DNA of 64,000 nucleotides, from assembly GCF_005886105.2 (NCBI RefSeq), contig NZ_PNCO02000001.1, forward strand, positions 3,997,466 through 4,061,465, given 5' to 3'. Below the pieces are notes generated by a model. That model searched no databases. It worked only from the letters and a program-made list of their open reading frames with translations, and was not told where the DNA came from. A program made the position numbers and the translations under genes. The DNA comes from Pseudoalteromonas galatheae. Its GTDB lineage: Bacteria > Pseudomonadota > Gammaproteobacteria > Enterobacterales > Alteromonadaceae. Positions 1 to 8,146 of the stretch are shown here, one piece after another (the stretch's first letter is position 1; every line of letters begins with the position of its first letter).

Positions 1-26
1 TAGACTTTGTCGGCGGCGCCGAGTAA
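1..26 (+). CDS. rplW: Ribosomal protein L23, C-terminal end (partial)
   Basis: Only the last seven codons and the stop are inside the window. They read D-F-V-G-G-A-E then TAA at 24-26. The position directly before rplB is where rplW lies in the S10 operon, and the short tail fits L23. The identification rests mainly on gene order. Confidence 0.75.
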
Positions 27-43
27 TAAGGGGAGTTAGAATT

Positions 44-868
44 ATGGCACTTCAAAAGTGTAAACCAACTTCTGCGGGTCGTCGTCACGTCGTTAAAGTG
101 GTTAACCCTGATCTACACAAGGGTAAGCCTTACGCTCCGCTACTAGAGAAAAACTCTAAATCAGGCGGTCGTAACAACAACGGTCGTATCACGGTTCGTC
201 ACATCGGTGGTGGTCATAAGCAACACTACCGTGTAATCGACTTTACACGCACAAAAGATGGCATTCCAGCTAAAGTTGAGCGTCTAGAGTACGATCCAAA
301 CCGTAGCGCAAACATCGCTCTTGTATTATATGCAGACGGTGAGCGTCGTTACATTATTGCACCTAAGGGTCTTAAAGCAGGTGATGCAATCCAATCTGGT
401 GTTGATGCACCAATCAAGGTTGGTAACACACTACCTATGCGTAACATCCCTGTAGGTTCTACTGTACACAACGTTGAACTTAAACCTGGCAAAGGTGCGC
501 AAATTGCACGTTCTGCTGGTGCTTACGTACAGATCCTTGCTCGTGAAGGTCAATACGTAACACTACGTCTTCGCTCTGGCGAAGTTCGTAAGGTTGAGTC
601 TGATTGTCGTGCGACTCTTGGCGAAGTAGGTAACGCAGAACACATGCTACGTTCACTAGGTAAAGCTGGTGCAAATCGTTGGCGTGGTATCCGTCCTACA
701 GTTCGTGGTGTTGCCATGAACCCGATTGACCACCCACACGGTGGTGGTGAAGGTCGTACTTCTGGTGGTCGTCACCCTGTATCTCCATGGGGCGTACCTA
801 CTAAAGGTTACAAGACTCGTAAGAACAAGCGTACTGATAAGTTTATCGTACGTCGTCGTACTAAATAA
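44..868 (+). CDS. rplB: 50S ribosomal protein L2
   Basis: L2 is a primary 23S rRNA binding protein needed for subunit association and for the peptidyl transferase centre. The 274-residue length is normal for the family. The conserved C-terminal signature [16 protein letters not shown] begins near residue 230, and the tail [19 protein letters not shown] is typical. A GGGGAG ribosome binding site at about 30-35 precedes the ATG. It lies between rplW and rpsS as in the E. coli S10 operon, and is presumably controlled by L4 at the distant operon leader, which is outside this window. Confidence 0.99.
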   Translation: MALQKCKPTSAGRRHVVKVVNPDLHKGKPYAPLLEKNSKSGGRNNNGRITVRHIGGGHKQHYRVIDFTRTKDGIPAKVERLEYDPNRSANIALVLYADGERRYIIAPKGLKAGDAIQSGVDAPIKVGNTLPMRNIPVGSTVHNVELKPGKGAQIARSAGAYVQILAREGQYVTLRLRSGEVRKVESDCRATLGEVGNAEHMLRSLGKAGANRWRGIRPTVRGVAMNPIDHPHGGGEGRTSGGRHPVSPWGVPTKGYKTRKNKRTDKFIVRRRTK

Positions 869-875
869 TAGTTGA

Positions 876-1163
<288 letters not shown>

Positions 1164-1175
1164 TCGGAGGGTATG

Positions 1176-1508
1176 ATGGAAGCATTAGCTAAACACAAAT
1201 TCGCCTCTGGTTCGGCGCAGAAAGCACGTCTAGTGGCAGATCAGATCCGTGGACTTCCGGTTGATCGCGCGCTAGAAATCCTGGCGTACAGCCCGAAGAA
1301 AGCGGCTGTATTAGTTAAGAAAGTACTTGAGTCTGCTATCGCGAACGCGGAGCACAACGAAGGTGCTGACATTGATGAGCTTAAAGTGGCTAAAGTATTT
1401 GTAGACGAAGGTCCTACAATGAAACGTATTATGCCACGTGCTAAAGGACGCGCAGACCGCATCCTTAAGCGTACAAGCCACATCACTGTTGTGGTATCGG
1501 ATAGCTAG
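1176..1508 (+). CDS. rplV: 50S ribosomal protein L22
   Basis: L22 binds 23S rRNA and lines the peptide exit tunnel. The protein (about 110 residues) starts [20 protein letters not shown] and contains the conserved tail [20 protein letters not shown]. Two ATG codons are adjacent (1173 and 1176). The second is preferred because the CGGAGG site at 1165-1170 is only 2 bp from the first and 5 bp from the second, and because family members begin with M-E. It is fourth in the visible part of the S10 operon. Confidence 0.97.
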   Translation: MEALAKHKFASGSAQKARLVADQIRGLPVDRALEILAYSPKKAAVLVKKVLESAIANAEHNEGADIDELKVAKVFVDEGPTMKRIMPRAKGRADRILKRTSHITVVVSDS

Positions 1509-1520
1509 GAGATATAAGTA

Positions 1521-2222
1521 ATGGGACAAAAAGTTCATCCTACTGGTATTCGCCTAGGTATCTCAAAGCCTTGGGTATCTACTTGGTACGCGAATACAAA
1601 AGATTTCTCTGAACAGCTTTTTGGCGATCACAAAGTACGTCAATACCTTACTAAGGAATTGAAAAGTGCTTCTGTAGCTAAGATCGTTATCGAGCGTCCA
1701 GCTAAATCAATCCGTGTAACAATTCACACAGCTCGTCCTGGTGTTGTTATCGGTAAAAAAGGTGAAGATGTTGAAAAGCTTCGCCAAGCTGTAACTAAGC
1801 TTGCTGGTGTACCTGCGCAAATCAACATCGCAGAAGTACGCAAGCCAGAGCTAGATGCACAATTAGTTGCTGACGGTATTTCTTCTCAGCTAGAGCGTCG
1901 TGTTATGTTCCGTCGTGCTATGAAGCGCGCAGTACAGAACGCAATGCGTCTAGGTGCTAAGGGTATCAAAGTTGAAGTAAGCGGCCGTCTAGGCGGTGCT
2001 GAAATCGCACGTTCTGAGTGGTACCGTGAAGGTCGTGTACCTCTACACACTCTACGTGCTGATATCGACTACGCAACTTCAGAAGCTTTGACCACTTACG
2101 GTATCATCGGTGTTAAGGTTTGGATCTTCAAAGGCGAAGTAATTGGTGGTCTTCCACTAGTTCAAGAGCAAGAGAAGCCAGCTAAACGTGCGCCGAAGAA
2201 AGCTAAAAAAAGTGCTAAGTAA
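1521..2222 (+). CDS. rpsC: 30S ribosomal protein S3
   Basis: S3 sits at the mRNA entry tunnel and contributes to mRNA helicase activity. The 233 residues begin [14 protein letters not shown] and contain the KH-domain segment [17 protein letters not shown] (about residues 72-88) and the C-terminal S3 domain with [14 protein letters not shown] lysine- and alanine-rich tail follows. GGAGAT precedes the ATG. It is in its normal position between rplV and rplP. Confidence 0.99.
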   Translation: MGQKVHPTGIRLGISKPWVSTWYANTKDFSEQLFGDHKVRQYLTKELKSASVAKIVIERPAKSIRVTIHTARPGVVIGKKGEDVEKLRQAVTKLAGVPAQINIAEVRKPELDAQLVADGISSQLERRVMFRRAMKRAVQNAMRLGAKGIKVEVSGRLGGAEIARSEWYREGRVPLHTLRADIDYATSEALTTYGIIGVKVWIFKGEVIGGLPLVQEQEKPAKRAPKKAKKSAK

Positions 2223-2235
2223 GAGGTAGCGACTA

Positions 2236-2649
2236 ATGTTACAGCCAAAACGTACAAAATTCCGTAAGGTACACAAAGGCCGCAACCGTGGTCTGGCTAC
2301 CAGCGGTAACAAAGTTAGCTTCGGTTCTTTCGGCTTGAAAGCGACTGGCCGTGGCCGTATGACTGCTCGTCAAATCGAAGCAGCTCGTCGTGCTATGACA
2401 CGTCACGTCAAGCGTCAAGGTAAAATCTGGATCCGTGTATTCCCAGATAAGCCAATTACAGAGAAACCGCTTGAAGTTCGTATGGGTAAAGGTAAAGGTT
2501 CTGTTGAATACTGGGTTGCTGAAATTCAGCCTGGTAAAGTACTTTACGAGATGGAAGGTGTTTCAGAAGAGCTTGCTCGTGAAGCATTCGACCTAGCTGC
2601 TCGTAAATTACCTTTCAAAACAACATTTGTAACTCGGACGGTAATGTAA
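2236..2649 (+). CDS. rplP: 50S ribosomal protein L16
   Basis: L16 organises the A-site region of the large subunit. The 137 residues begin [19 protein letters not shown] and contain the signatures [15 protein letters not shown] and [14 protein letters not shown] (near residue 80), with KLPFKTTFV near the end. The stop TAA overlaps the rpmC start codon by one base, so the two genes are probably translationally coupled. Confidence 0.99.
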   Translation: MLQPKRTKFRKVHKGRNRGLATSGNKVSFGSFGLKATGRGRMTARQIEAARRAMTRHVKRQGKIWIRVFPDKPITEKPLEVRMGKGKGSVEYWVAEIQPGKVLYEMEGVSEELAREAFDLAARKLPFKTTFVTRTVM

Positions 2650-2840
2650 TGAAAGCTAGCGAACTTAAAGACAAAAGCGTAGAAGAGCTAAATGCTGAAC
2701 TTCTAGAGCTTCTTCGTGAGCAGTTCAACCTGCGCATGCAAGCGAGCACTGGTCAGCTAGCTCAAACTCACGAGCTTAAGAAAGTACGTCGCAATATTGC
2801 GCGTGTGAAAACGGTTATCAACCAGAAGGCAGGTGCATAA
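2649..2840 (+). CDS. rpmC: 50S ribosomal protein L29
   Basis: L29 lies by the peptide exit tunnel and contributes to the docking site for trigger factor and SRP. The 63-residue helical protein begins [18 protein letters not shown] and contains [16 protein letters not shown], a family hallmark. Both ends overlap neighbours by a single base (TAATG junctions with rplP and rpsQ). A short degenerate copy of its 3' end is visible at about 5369-5380, upstream of the diverged rpsQ pseudogene. Confidence 0.98.
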   Translation: MKASELKDKSVEELNAELLELLREQFNLRMQASTGQLAQTHELKKVRRNIARVKTVINQKAGA

Positions 2841-3097
2841 TGAGCGATAAGATCCGTACTGTACAAGGTCGTGTAATTAGCGACAAAATGGACAAGTCAA
2901 TCGTTGTTGCTATCGAGCGTCAGGTTAAACACCCGATCTACGGTAAGTTCATCAAGCGTACAACTAAGTTGCACGCACACGATGAAAACAACACAGCACT
3001 AGCAGGTGACGTCGTGACTATTCGCGAATGTGCGCCAATCTCTAAGAAAAAATCTTGGACGCTAGTTGACGTGATTGAACGTCCTAAGAAAGCTTAA
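2840..3097 (+). CDS. rpsQ: 30S ribosomal protein S17
   Basis: S17 is a primary 16S rRNA binding protein needed early in 30S assembly. The 85-residue protein contains the S17 signature segments [20 protein letters not shown] and [20 protein letters not shown]. It is the last gene of the S10 operon here and is followed 33 bp later by a strong terminator. This intact copy is the parent of at least four partial or diverged copies between 3181 and 5788. Only this one keeps an open frame with the expected start and length, so it is taken as the functional gene. Confidence 0.98.
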   Translation: MSDKIRTVQGRVISDKMDKSIVVAIERQVKHPIYGKFIKRTTKLHAHDENNTALAGDVVTIRECAPISKKKSWTLVDVIERPKKA

Positions 3098-3127
3098 TTT
3101 TAGTTTTTAACTAAATTAGACTTTTAT

Positions 3128-3155
3128 AAAGCCCCGGCATTAGCTGGGGCTTTTG
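3128..3155 (+). terminator. Rho-independent terminator of the S10 operon
   Basis: The stem GCCCC/GGGGC (3131-3135 and 3146-3150) encloses a GC-containing loop and is followed by TTTT. It directly follows rpsQ, so transcription does not simply run on into an spc operon. Identical copies occur at 3577-3604 and 4026-4053 as part of the 449-bp tandem repeat. Confidence 0.9.
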
Positions 3156-3180
3156 CGTTTCTGGATAATTTTTATAAATA

Positions 3181-3546
3181 GCTATCGAGCGTCAGATTAA
3201 TACCAATTGTATTAGGTAAATGAGCAATTTGAAGCGGAGAAATAGCTTTAGTAGCTAGGCAAAAATTTTGCTATTTAGTTGTTCTAAATGAGAAATTTTT
3301 AACGACGCTAATATGGTATTTCACCCTTCAAATTGATTGGAGACTTAGTGTAATTGGTATAACCACCCTATCTACGGTACTCTTTATAGAAAGAAAGCAT
3401 CAAGCGTACAACTAAGTTGCACGCACACGATGAAAACAACACAGCTACTCACAGGTGACGTCGTGACTATTCGCGAATGTGCGCCAATCTCTAAGAAAAA
3501 ATCTTGGACGCTAGTTGACGTGATTGAACGTCCTAAGAAAGCTTAA
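3181..3546 (+). pseudogene. Partial rpsQ copy 1, interrupted by a MITE
   Basis: This copy starts within codons of S17 (GCTATCGAGCGTCAG) and lacks the N-terminal third. A 160-bp element at 3200-3359 splits it. It then resumes with CACCCTATCTACGGTA, carries a small replacement (CTCTTTATAGAAAGAAAG instead of AGTT) and continues to the rpsQ stop at 3544-3546. The variant GCTACTCACAGG replaces GCACTAGCAGG of the intact gene and shifts the frame. There is no start or ribosome binding site, so it is not expected to be expressed as S17. Confidence 0.9.
3200..3359. mobile_element. MITE-like element, copy 1 (160 bp, TA target duplication)
   Basis: The ends are imperfect inverted repeats: ATACCAATTG at the left and TAATTGGTA(T) at the right, with a second matching block AGCAATTTGAAG / CTTCAAATTGATT farther in. 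It has no coding capacity. TA flanks it at 3198-3199 and 3360-3361. The same locus without the element is preserved in repeat unit 3 (4091-4104), where a single TA remains, so the boundaries and the TA duplication can be read directly. The TA duplication suggests mobilisation by a mariner/IS630-type transposase, which is not in this window. Confidence 0.85.
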
Positions 3547-3576
3547 TTTTAGTTTTTAACTAAATTAGACTTTTAT

Positions 3577-3604
3577 AAAGCCCCGGCATTAGCTGGGGCT
3601 TTTG
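3577..3604 (+). terminator. Second copy of the rpsQ terminator
   Basis: This has the same GCCCC/GGGGC stem and TTTT tail as 3128-3155, displaced by 449 bp. It is a passenger of the tandem repeat and would back up termination of the S10 operon. Confidence 0.85.
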
Positions 3605-3629
3605 CGTTTCTGGATAATTTTTATAAATA

Positions 3630-3995
3630 GCTATCGAGCGTCAGATTAATACCAATTGTATTAGGTAAATGAGCAATTTGAAGCGGAGAAATAGCTTTAG
3701 TAGCTAGGCAAAAATTTTGCTATTTAGTTGTTCTAAATGAGAAATTTTTAACGACGCTAATATGGTATTTCACCCTTCAAATTGATTGGAGACTTAGTGT
3801 AATTGGTATAACCACCCTATCTACGGTACTCTTTATAGAAAGAAAGCATCAAGCGTACAACTAAGTTGCACGCACACGATGAAAACAACACAGCTACTCA
3901 CAGGTGACGTCGTGACTATTCGCGAATGTGCGCCAATCTCTAAGAAAAAATCTTGGACGCTAGTTGACGTGATTGAACGTCCTAAGAAAGCTTAA
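3630..3995 (+). pseudogene. Partial rpsQ copy 2, interrupted by a MITE
   Basis: This repeats pseudogene copy 1 base for base as far as can be read, including the MITE insertion point and the CTCTTTATAGAAAGAAAG variant. The insertion therefore occurred before the tandem amplification of this unit. It ends at the stop TAA at 3993-3995, upstream of the third terminator copy. Confidence 0.9.
3649..3808. mobile_element. MITE-like element, copy 2
   Basis: This is the 160-bp element of 3200-3359 shifted by exactly 449 bp and carried by the tandem repeat. It has the same TA flanks and inverted termini. It results from amplification rather than from an independent insertion. Confidence 0.85.
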
Positions 3996-4025
3996 TTTTA
4001 GTTTTTAACTAAATTAGACTTTTAT

Positions 4026-4053
4026 AAAGCCCCGGCATTAGCTGGGGCTTTTG
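4026..4053 (+). terminator. Third copy of the rpsQ terminator
   Basis: This hairpin and T tract are identical to those at 3128-3155, at +898 bp. It belongs to tandem repeat unit 3. Confidence 0.85.
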
Positions 4054-4078
4054 CGTTTCTGGATAATTTTTATAAATA

Positions 4079-4125
4079 GCTATCGAGCGTCAGATTAACC
4101 ACCCTATCTACGGTACTCTTTATAA
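4079..4125 (+). pseudogene. Partial rpsQ copy 3 with empty MITE site
   Basis: It starts with the same GCTATCGAGCGTCAGATTA as copies 1 and 2, but reads straight through the target (GATTAACCACCC) with no element inserted. It continues with CTATCTACGGTACTCTTTATA and then loses similarity. Whether this is the ancestral uninserted state or a precise excision cannot be decided from one sequence. Confidence 0.85.
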
Positions 4126-4135
4126 AAAGCATTAA

Positions 4136-4471
4136 GGGGATAAATGAGCGTCAGACATTAGCTAAAGAAGATAGCGTTACCTTTGCGATATTAACAATTA
4201 CCAAGCACGACGTATATTTTTGAGCGATATGTTTTGCGGCTTAGTATGGTTGAAACTTAGGGTGTTTGGTGTTAGTTTCTATGTCCGTTTATCTGGTGTG
4301 AAGAAGGATACTTAGGCGATCTTTTTAGTTAGCCTTAACCAGCAATCAATAGCAATTCACATCTTATTTAGTTAGTGGATCTATCTGACAATTTTCGCGG
4401 AGTATTTTCTATATTCTGGTTTTGTATGCTTTTTAGTTACAGATATATTCTCCAATTTCCAGAGTTTATAC
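4136..4471. other. Intergenic stretch without recognised features
   Basis: This is AT-rich sequence between the rpsQ repeat array and the glycosyltransferase gene. I see no convincing open frame, hairpin or promoter pair. A promoter for the downstream gene should lie in its last 150 bp, because three terminators stand between it and the S10 operon. Confidence 0.5.
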
Positions 4472-5323
4472 ATGTTCCAACACTTTGTACTAACCCGTTT
4501 TAATTTGCGTAAGAAAGATTGGCTAGAAACGAAATCTAAAACACAAGTCCTAACCGATGAGTGGATGAGAAATCGGTTAGAGCTATTTGAACACTATTGT
4601 TTCTCTTCAGTGAAAGCACAAACGGAGCAAAATTTTAATTGGCTCGTCTTCTTTGACGTATCGACTGCTCCTGAGTTTCGCGAAACCATAGATCGTTTAG
4701 CTTCTGAGTTCCGAGCATTCATACCTATTTATGCTGATGGAATGGAGGATTTTTTACCAGCAATACAACGAGAGTTAAATGCACGATTAACCCAGCCATA
4801 TTTGATTACTTCACGTCTGGATAATGATGACTGTTTACATCAGGACTATATAAAGGAAGTACAGGCACAGTTTGATCAACAGAGCTTTTTGGCTGTAGAT
4901 TTTATTGATGGCTTTACACTTCAAGTAGCCCCAAAAGTGAGATTTGCCAAACATGCGCACGTGCATAATCCATTTTTAAGTCTAATTGAGACAAGTAAAG
5001 AGTATAAAACGATTTGGTGTAATGAGCGCCATGGTTATTGGTCGGAAATTAAGCAAGTGAAGACTGTACGAAAAAAACCAATGTGGATGTCTGTGATTCA
5101 TATTGAGAACAAGATTAATGCATTCAAGGGTTTTGGTGATGTGAACCTAGAGCAACTTCAGGCATTCAATATTTGTCCGAAAGCTTGGAATTACATAGAG
5201 ACACATATCGAGCCATATAGAGCCTGGCGTACCCAGGGTGTATATCATCAACTTCGAACGGGTTGGAAAGTCAACGCTAAAATACTGAAAAGGAAATTAT
5301 TTCATGGAGACTCGACTACTTAG
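4472..5323 (+). CDS. Putative glycosyltransferase (rhamnosyltransferase-like)
   Basis: The 283-residue protein resembles the putative rhamnosyl transferase family. It has an N-terminal segment MFQHFVLTRFNLR, the motif NFNWLVFFD (about residues 53-61) and a DXD-type metal and nucleotide-sugar site in SRLDNDD (near residue 118). It also has a central aromatic-rich region. No membrane segment is evident, so it is probably cytosolic and acts on a surface polysaccharide or lipid acceptor. No other polysaccharide genes are nearby. It is enclosed by rpsQ-derived pseudogenes on both sides (up to 4125 and from 5386), which suggests it was brought in by, or trapped within, a rearrangement at rpsQ. Acceptor and sugar are unknown. 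Confidence 0.7.
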   Translation: MFQHFVLTRFNLRKKDWLETKSKTQVLTDEWMRNRLELFEHYCFSSVKAQTEQNFNWLVFFDVSTAPEFRETIDRLASEFRAFIPIYADGMEDFLPAIQRELNARLTQPYLITSRLDNDDCLHQDYIKEVQAQFDQQSFLAVDFIDGFTLQVAPKVRFAKHAHVHNPFLSLIETSKEYKTIWCNERHGYWSEIKQVKTVRKKPMWMSVIHIENKINAFKGFGDVNLEQLQAFNICPKAWNYIETHIEPYRAWRTQGVYHQLRTGWKVNAKILKRKLFHGDSTT

Positions 5324-5385
5324 CTGCCTGAGTTGAGTCGTGTTTATTTATAGTTTGTGTAAAAGTTGCCAGAAGGCTGGCTACG

Positions 5386-5788
5386 GTGAGTGGTTAGACC
5401 TGTGCTGTACGATGTAGTGTTGTTAGCGGATAAAGTGGATAAGTCAATCACTGTTGTTATTGAACATAATAGAGCTGCGTTACCTTCCATTAGAAAAGCA
5501 AGCGTCAAGTGTACAAATAGGTTGCACACACATGATGAAAACAACACTGCTACTCACAGGTGACGTCGTGGCTATTCGCGAATGTGCGCTAATCTTTAAT
5601 AACAATTTGCCTTGATACTTATTCAATTTGAGGGAATAAGTCAGGCGCTAACTGCGTAAAAACTTTTTATTTAGAACAACTAACTAGCAAAATTTTTGCC
5701 TCAAAATAGATCTCTTAATTAAGCAAATTGGTATAAGAAAAAATCTTGGACGCTAGTTGACGTGATTGAACGTCCTAAGAAAGCTTAA
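5386..5788 (+). pseudogene. Diverged full-length rpsQ copy 4, interrupted by a MITE
   Basis: Alignment by eye to rpsQ starts at the initiation region (GTGAGTGGTTAGACC against ATGAGCGATAAGATCC). It continues through a copy of GATAAGTCAATC, the GTGCACACACATGATGAAAAC block and CAGGTGACGTCGTGGC, to the S17 end CGTCCTAAGAAAGCTTAA. There are in-frame stops, indels and many substitutions. A 135-bp element at 5599-5733 interrupts it. Upstream, CCAGAAGGCTGG (about 5369-5380) matches the end of rpmC, so the original duplication included the rpmC-rpsQ junction. It shares the CTACTCACAGG variant with copies 1 and 2. Confidence 0.85.
5599..5733. mobile_element. MITE-like element, copy 3 (135 bp, independent insertion)
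   Basis: The ends are ATAACAATTTGC and GCAAATTGGTA, which are inverted repeats of each other with one mismatch and related to the 160-bp element. TA is duplicated at 5597-5598 and 5734-5735, and removing the element restores rpsQ reading AATCT-TTA-AGAAAAAATC. The core GCAAAATTTTTGCC matches the other copies. This insertion is at a different rpsQ position, so it is a separate event. Confidence 0.8.
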
Positions 5789-5818
5789 TTTTAGTTTTTA
5801 ACGAAATTAGACTTTTGT

Positions 5819-6096
5819 GTTTTAAAGAGAATAAATAATAGCATTCTCTCGGTCATAACGAATTTTTGTCGTGTAACATACGCTATCCCGCTCTAACTAA
5901 TATTAACCATCAACAAATTACTGCTCCTTTTAAATGCGATAAGTGCGATATATCGGCGTTCCCCTAAGTTGTTTTTTAATCGGTACATACCTTTACTAAA
6001 TGATGATTCACGTCAATGATTATTGTATTAAATACAAGTAGCGTCTGCTCGAGTTGCTACTAGTCTATCCGTGAATACGATGTTTAGGGTTGTTAT
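5819..6096. other. Intergenic region upstream of the chemoreceptor gene
   Basis: Similarity to the sequence downstream of rpsQ ends at about 5817, just before the position where the terminator would be, so this copy has lost its terminator. A small inverted repeat, AGAGAAT (5826-5832) and ATTCTCT (5843-5849), lies beyond. The rest should hold the chemoreceptor promoter. I could not single out a convincing -35/-10 pair. Confidence 0.45.
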
Positions 6097-8049
6097 ATGC
6101 TTACAAAGTTAAAGTTAGGTCAGCAATTATCGGTTTCATTTGGAATCATGATCGCTCTAATGATAATGCTCTCTGGAGTGGCTTATGTCGGGTTGAGCGG
6201 TGGTTTTAGTAATTTTGTCGAATATCGGAGTTTAGCTAGGGCAAGTAATCTTGCAAGTAGTTTGGAGGCAAACTTGTTGTCAACCAGAGTCAATGTCTTA
6301 AATTTTCTCAAACAACAGTCTCAAGAAGATGTACGCCAATTTGAACAAAAAACTGAGCAATTACATAAAGACTTCCTTGAAGCTAGAGAGGTCCTAACTA
6401 CACCTGAATTAGTCTCGCTAGTAGAGAAAAGTGAGGAGGCTTTAACTGAATATGAAGCTAACTTTAAACAAATCCTAACGCTTTACCGTCGCAGAGATTC
6501 AGTGGTTAACAATACACTGGATCAAATAGGTCCTCAAATGCGCAAAAATGTTACTCAGCTGATGGATTTAAGTGTCGAACGCAATGATTTTAAAGGGTTG
6601 GATATTGCGGCTCATATGCAAGAAAAGCTGTTATTAGGGCGATTATTTGTCAGTAAATTCTTAGTGAGTAACCTACCTGAAGACTATGAAAGAGCAATGA
6701 AAGAACTTAAGCAAGAGAAGGATTTACTAAACCAATCTAAGTCAGAGTTTACCGACGACGTATCCAAACGTCTGCTTGCAAGTACAGGATCACTGGGTGA
6801 GCGTTACTCTCAGGGGGTAAACGAAGTTCAGCGAATTATCACTGAGAGGAACCAGTTAATAGCTGGCTCACTTAACAAAAATGGTCAAAGTATTGCGGAC
6901 TATTTAGGGCGTATTAAAGAGTCGATTAAAAACAAGCAAGACAAACTGGGGCCAGTTGCTCAAGCACAAAGTGAAAACACAGTGAATTCTATTATTGTTG
7001 TTGCATGTATTGTGATCCTGCTAGGCTGTTTTTTAAGCTGGTATATTACGCGTTTAATTAAAACTCCGATTGGCGGAGAGCCAAAAGAAATTGCAGAAGT
7101 GGCATCAAGGATTGCCAGTGGAGACCTTACTATTCAATTTGACAGGGGAGAGTCGGTCAGTGGTATTTATTTGGCGATGCGCAATATGGCTGACAAACTC
7201 AAAGTCATCATTGCAGAAATTCAAAGCTCCACGCATGCATTATCTTCCTCGTCGGAAACACTTAGTGCTATCACTGCCCAGTCCAAACAAGGGGCGGACA
7301 ACCAAATGGAGCAACTCAGTCATAGTGCTGTTTCGATGAATGAAATGGCTGCTACGATTGCTGAAATAACCCAAAGTGCTCAACTCGCAGCGGATGCTGC
7401 GACCGATGCGGATTCTCAATCTAATTCAGGTGTTCAAGTTGTCGTTGCAACACAGCAAGCAATGGAAGGTCTAGTTGGTAAAATAGAAAATGTTAGCAAA
7501 ACCATTGAGAATCTTGAACAAGAAACAGAATCGGTTGGTTCTATTTTGGATGTTATCAGGGGTATCGCGGAGCAAACTAATCTGTTGGCGCTCAACGCAG
7601 CAATTGAAGCTGCAAGGGCTGGTGAACAAGGGCGAGGTTTTGCAGTAGTGGCCGATGAAGTGAGAAGTCTTGCGAGTCGCACCCAAAAGAGTACGGACGA
7701 AATTCAAGAGATGATCTCTAAGTTGCAAAATGAAGCGAAGCGCTCCGTTGGTATGATGCGAGAAAACGTGAAAGACGCGAAAGATACAGCGGACAAGTCA
7801 GCGAAAACGGATGAAGTGTTACAAGCGATTTCTTCATCTGTGAGTACGATTAAAGATATGAATCTACAAATTGCCAGTGCTTCTGAGGAGCAAAACACGG
7901 TTACACAGCAAATTTCGCAAAGTGTGACCGAAATTAGTGAAACCGCGCAAGAGACTGCAACGGGAGCGGAGCGGGCGTCAGAGGAAGCGTTATCGCTGTT
8001 GTCGTTGTCCCGCGCACTAGATAAGTCGGTGAGCAGTTTTAGGTTATAA
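6097..8049 (+). CDS. Methyl-accepting chemotaxis protein
   Basis: This is an inner-membrane chemoreceptor that signals through CheW and CheA. The 650 residues contain TM1 at about 12-33, a roughly 260-residue helical periplasmic sensor, TM2 at about 298-319 and a HAMP domain. The cytoplasmic helical rod has the conserved hairpin tip [20 protein letters not shown] near residue 490. The length and helical character of the sensor are compatible with a helical bimodular (HBM/McpS-like) domain, a class that binds TCA-cycle acids; this is an inference. There is no C-terminal CheR pentapeptide. It is monocistronic and followed by a terminator. Confidence 0.95.
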   Translation: MLTKLKLGQQLSVSFGIMIALMIMLSGVAYVGLSGGFSNFVEYRSLARASNLASSLEANLLSTRVNVLNFLKQQSQEDVRQFEQKTEQLHKDFLEAREVLTTPELVSLVEKSEEALTEYEANFKQILTLYRRRDSVVNNTLDQIGPQMRKNVTQLMDLSVERNDFKGLDIAAHMQEKLLLGRLFVSKFLVSNLPEDYERAMKELKQEKDLLNQSKSEFTDDVSKRLLASTGSLGERYSQGVNEVQRIITERNQLIAGSLNKNGQSIADYLGRIKESIKNKQDKLGPVAQAQSENTVNSIIVVACIVILLGCFLSWYITRLIKTPIGGEPKEIAEVASRIASGDLTIQFDRGESVSGIYLAMRNMADKLKVIIAEIQSSTHALSSSSETLSAITAQSKQGADNQMEQLSHSAVSMNEMAATIAEITQSAQLAADAATDADSQSNSGVQVVVATQQAMEGLVGKIENVSKTIENLEQETESVGSILDVIRGIAEQTNLLALNAAIEAARAGEQGRGFAVVADEVRSLASRTQKSTDEIQEMISKLQNEAKRSVGMMRENVKDAKDTADKSAKTDEVLQAISSSVSTIKDMNLQIASASEEQNTVTQQISQSVTEISETAQETATGAERASEEALSLLSLSRALDKSVSSFRL

Positions 8050-8071
8050 GTGATGATACTAAGCATTGGGG

Positions 8072-8098
8072 GATAGCACTAAAGTGTGCTGTCTTTTT
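8072..8098 (+). terminator. Terminator after the chemoreceptor gene
   Basis: GATAGCAC (8072-8079) pairs with GTGCTGTC (8086-8093) and is followed by TTTTT. It separates the chemoreceptor transcript from the sensor kinase gene. Confidence 0.75.
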
Positions 8099-8146
8099 AC
8101 AGTACAGCCGCTATGCTAGAGCAAACAATAAAAAATCATCACAGTT

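Larger units (their letters stand above)
3007..4133 (+). repeat. 449-bp tandem repeat of rpsQ 3' end plus terminator
   Basis: The sequence from inside rpsQ through its terminator to a second partial rpsQ start recurs with a constant 449-bp offset. The stop/terminator junction is at 3095, 3544 and 3993, and the GCTATCGAGCGTCAG start of each partial rpsQ copy is at 3181, 3630 and 4079. Units 1 and 2 look identical over their full length, which suggests recent amplification. Unit 3 matches up to the MITE insertion point, lacks the element, and fades at about 4125. Two tandem copies of the terminator follow the real one. Confidence 0.93.

Noticed and set aside
3000..4130. CRISPR-like array
   Set aside because: Repeats are present, but the unit is 449 bp, without short direct repeats and unique spacers. 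It is a tandem duplication of rpsQ sequence.
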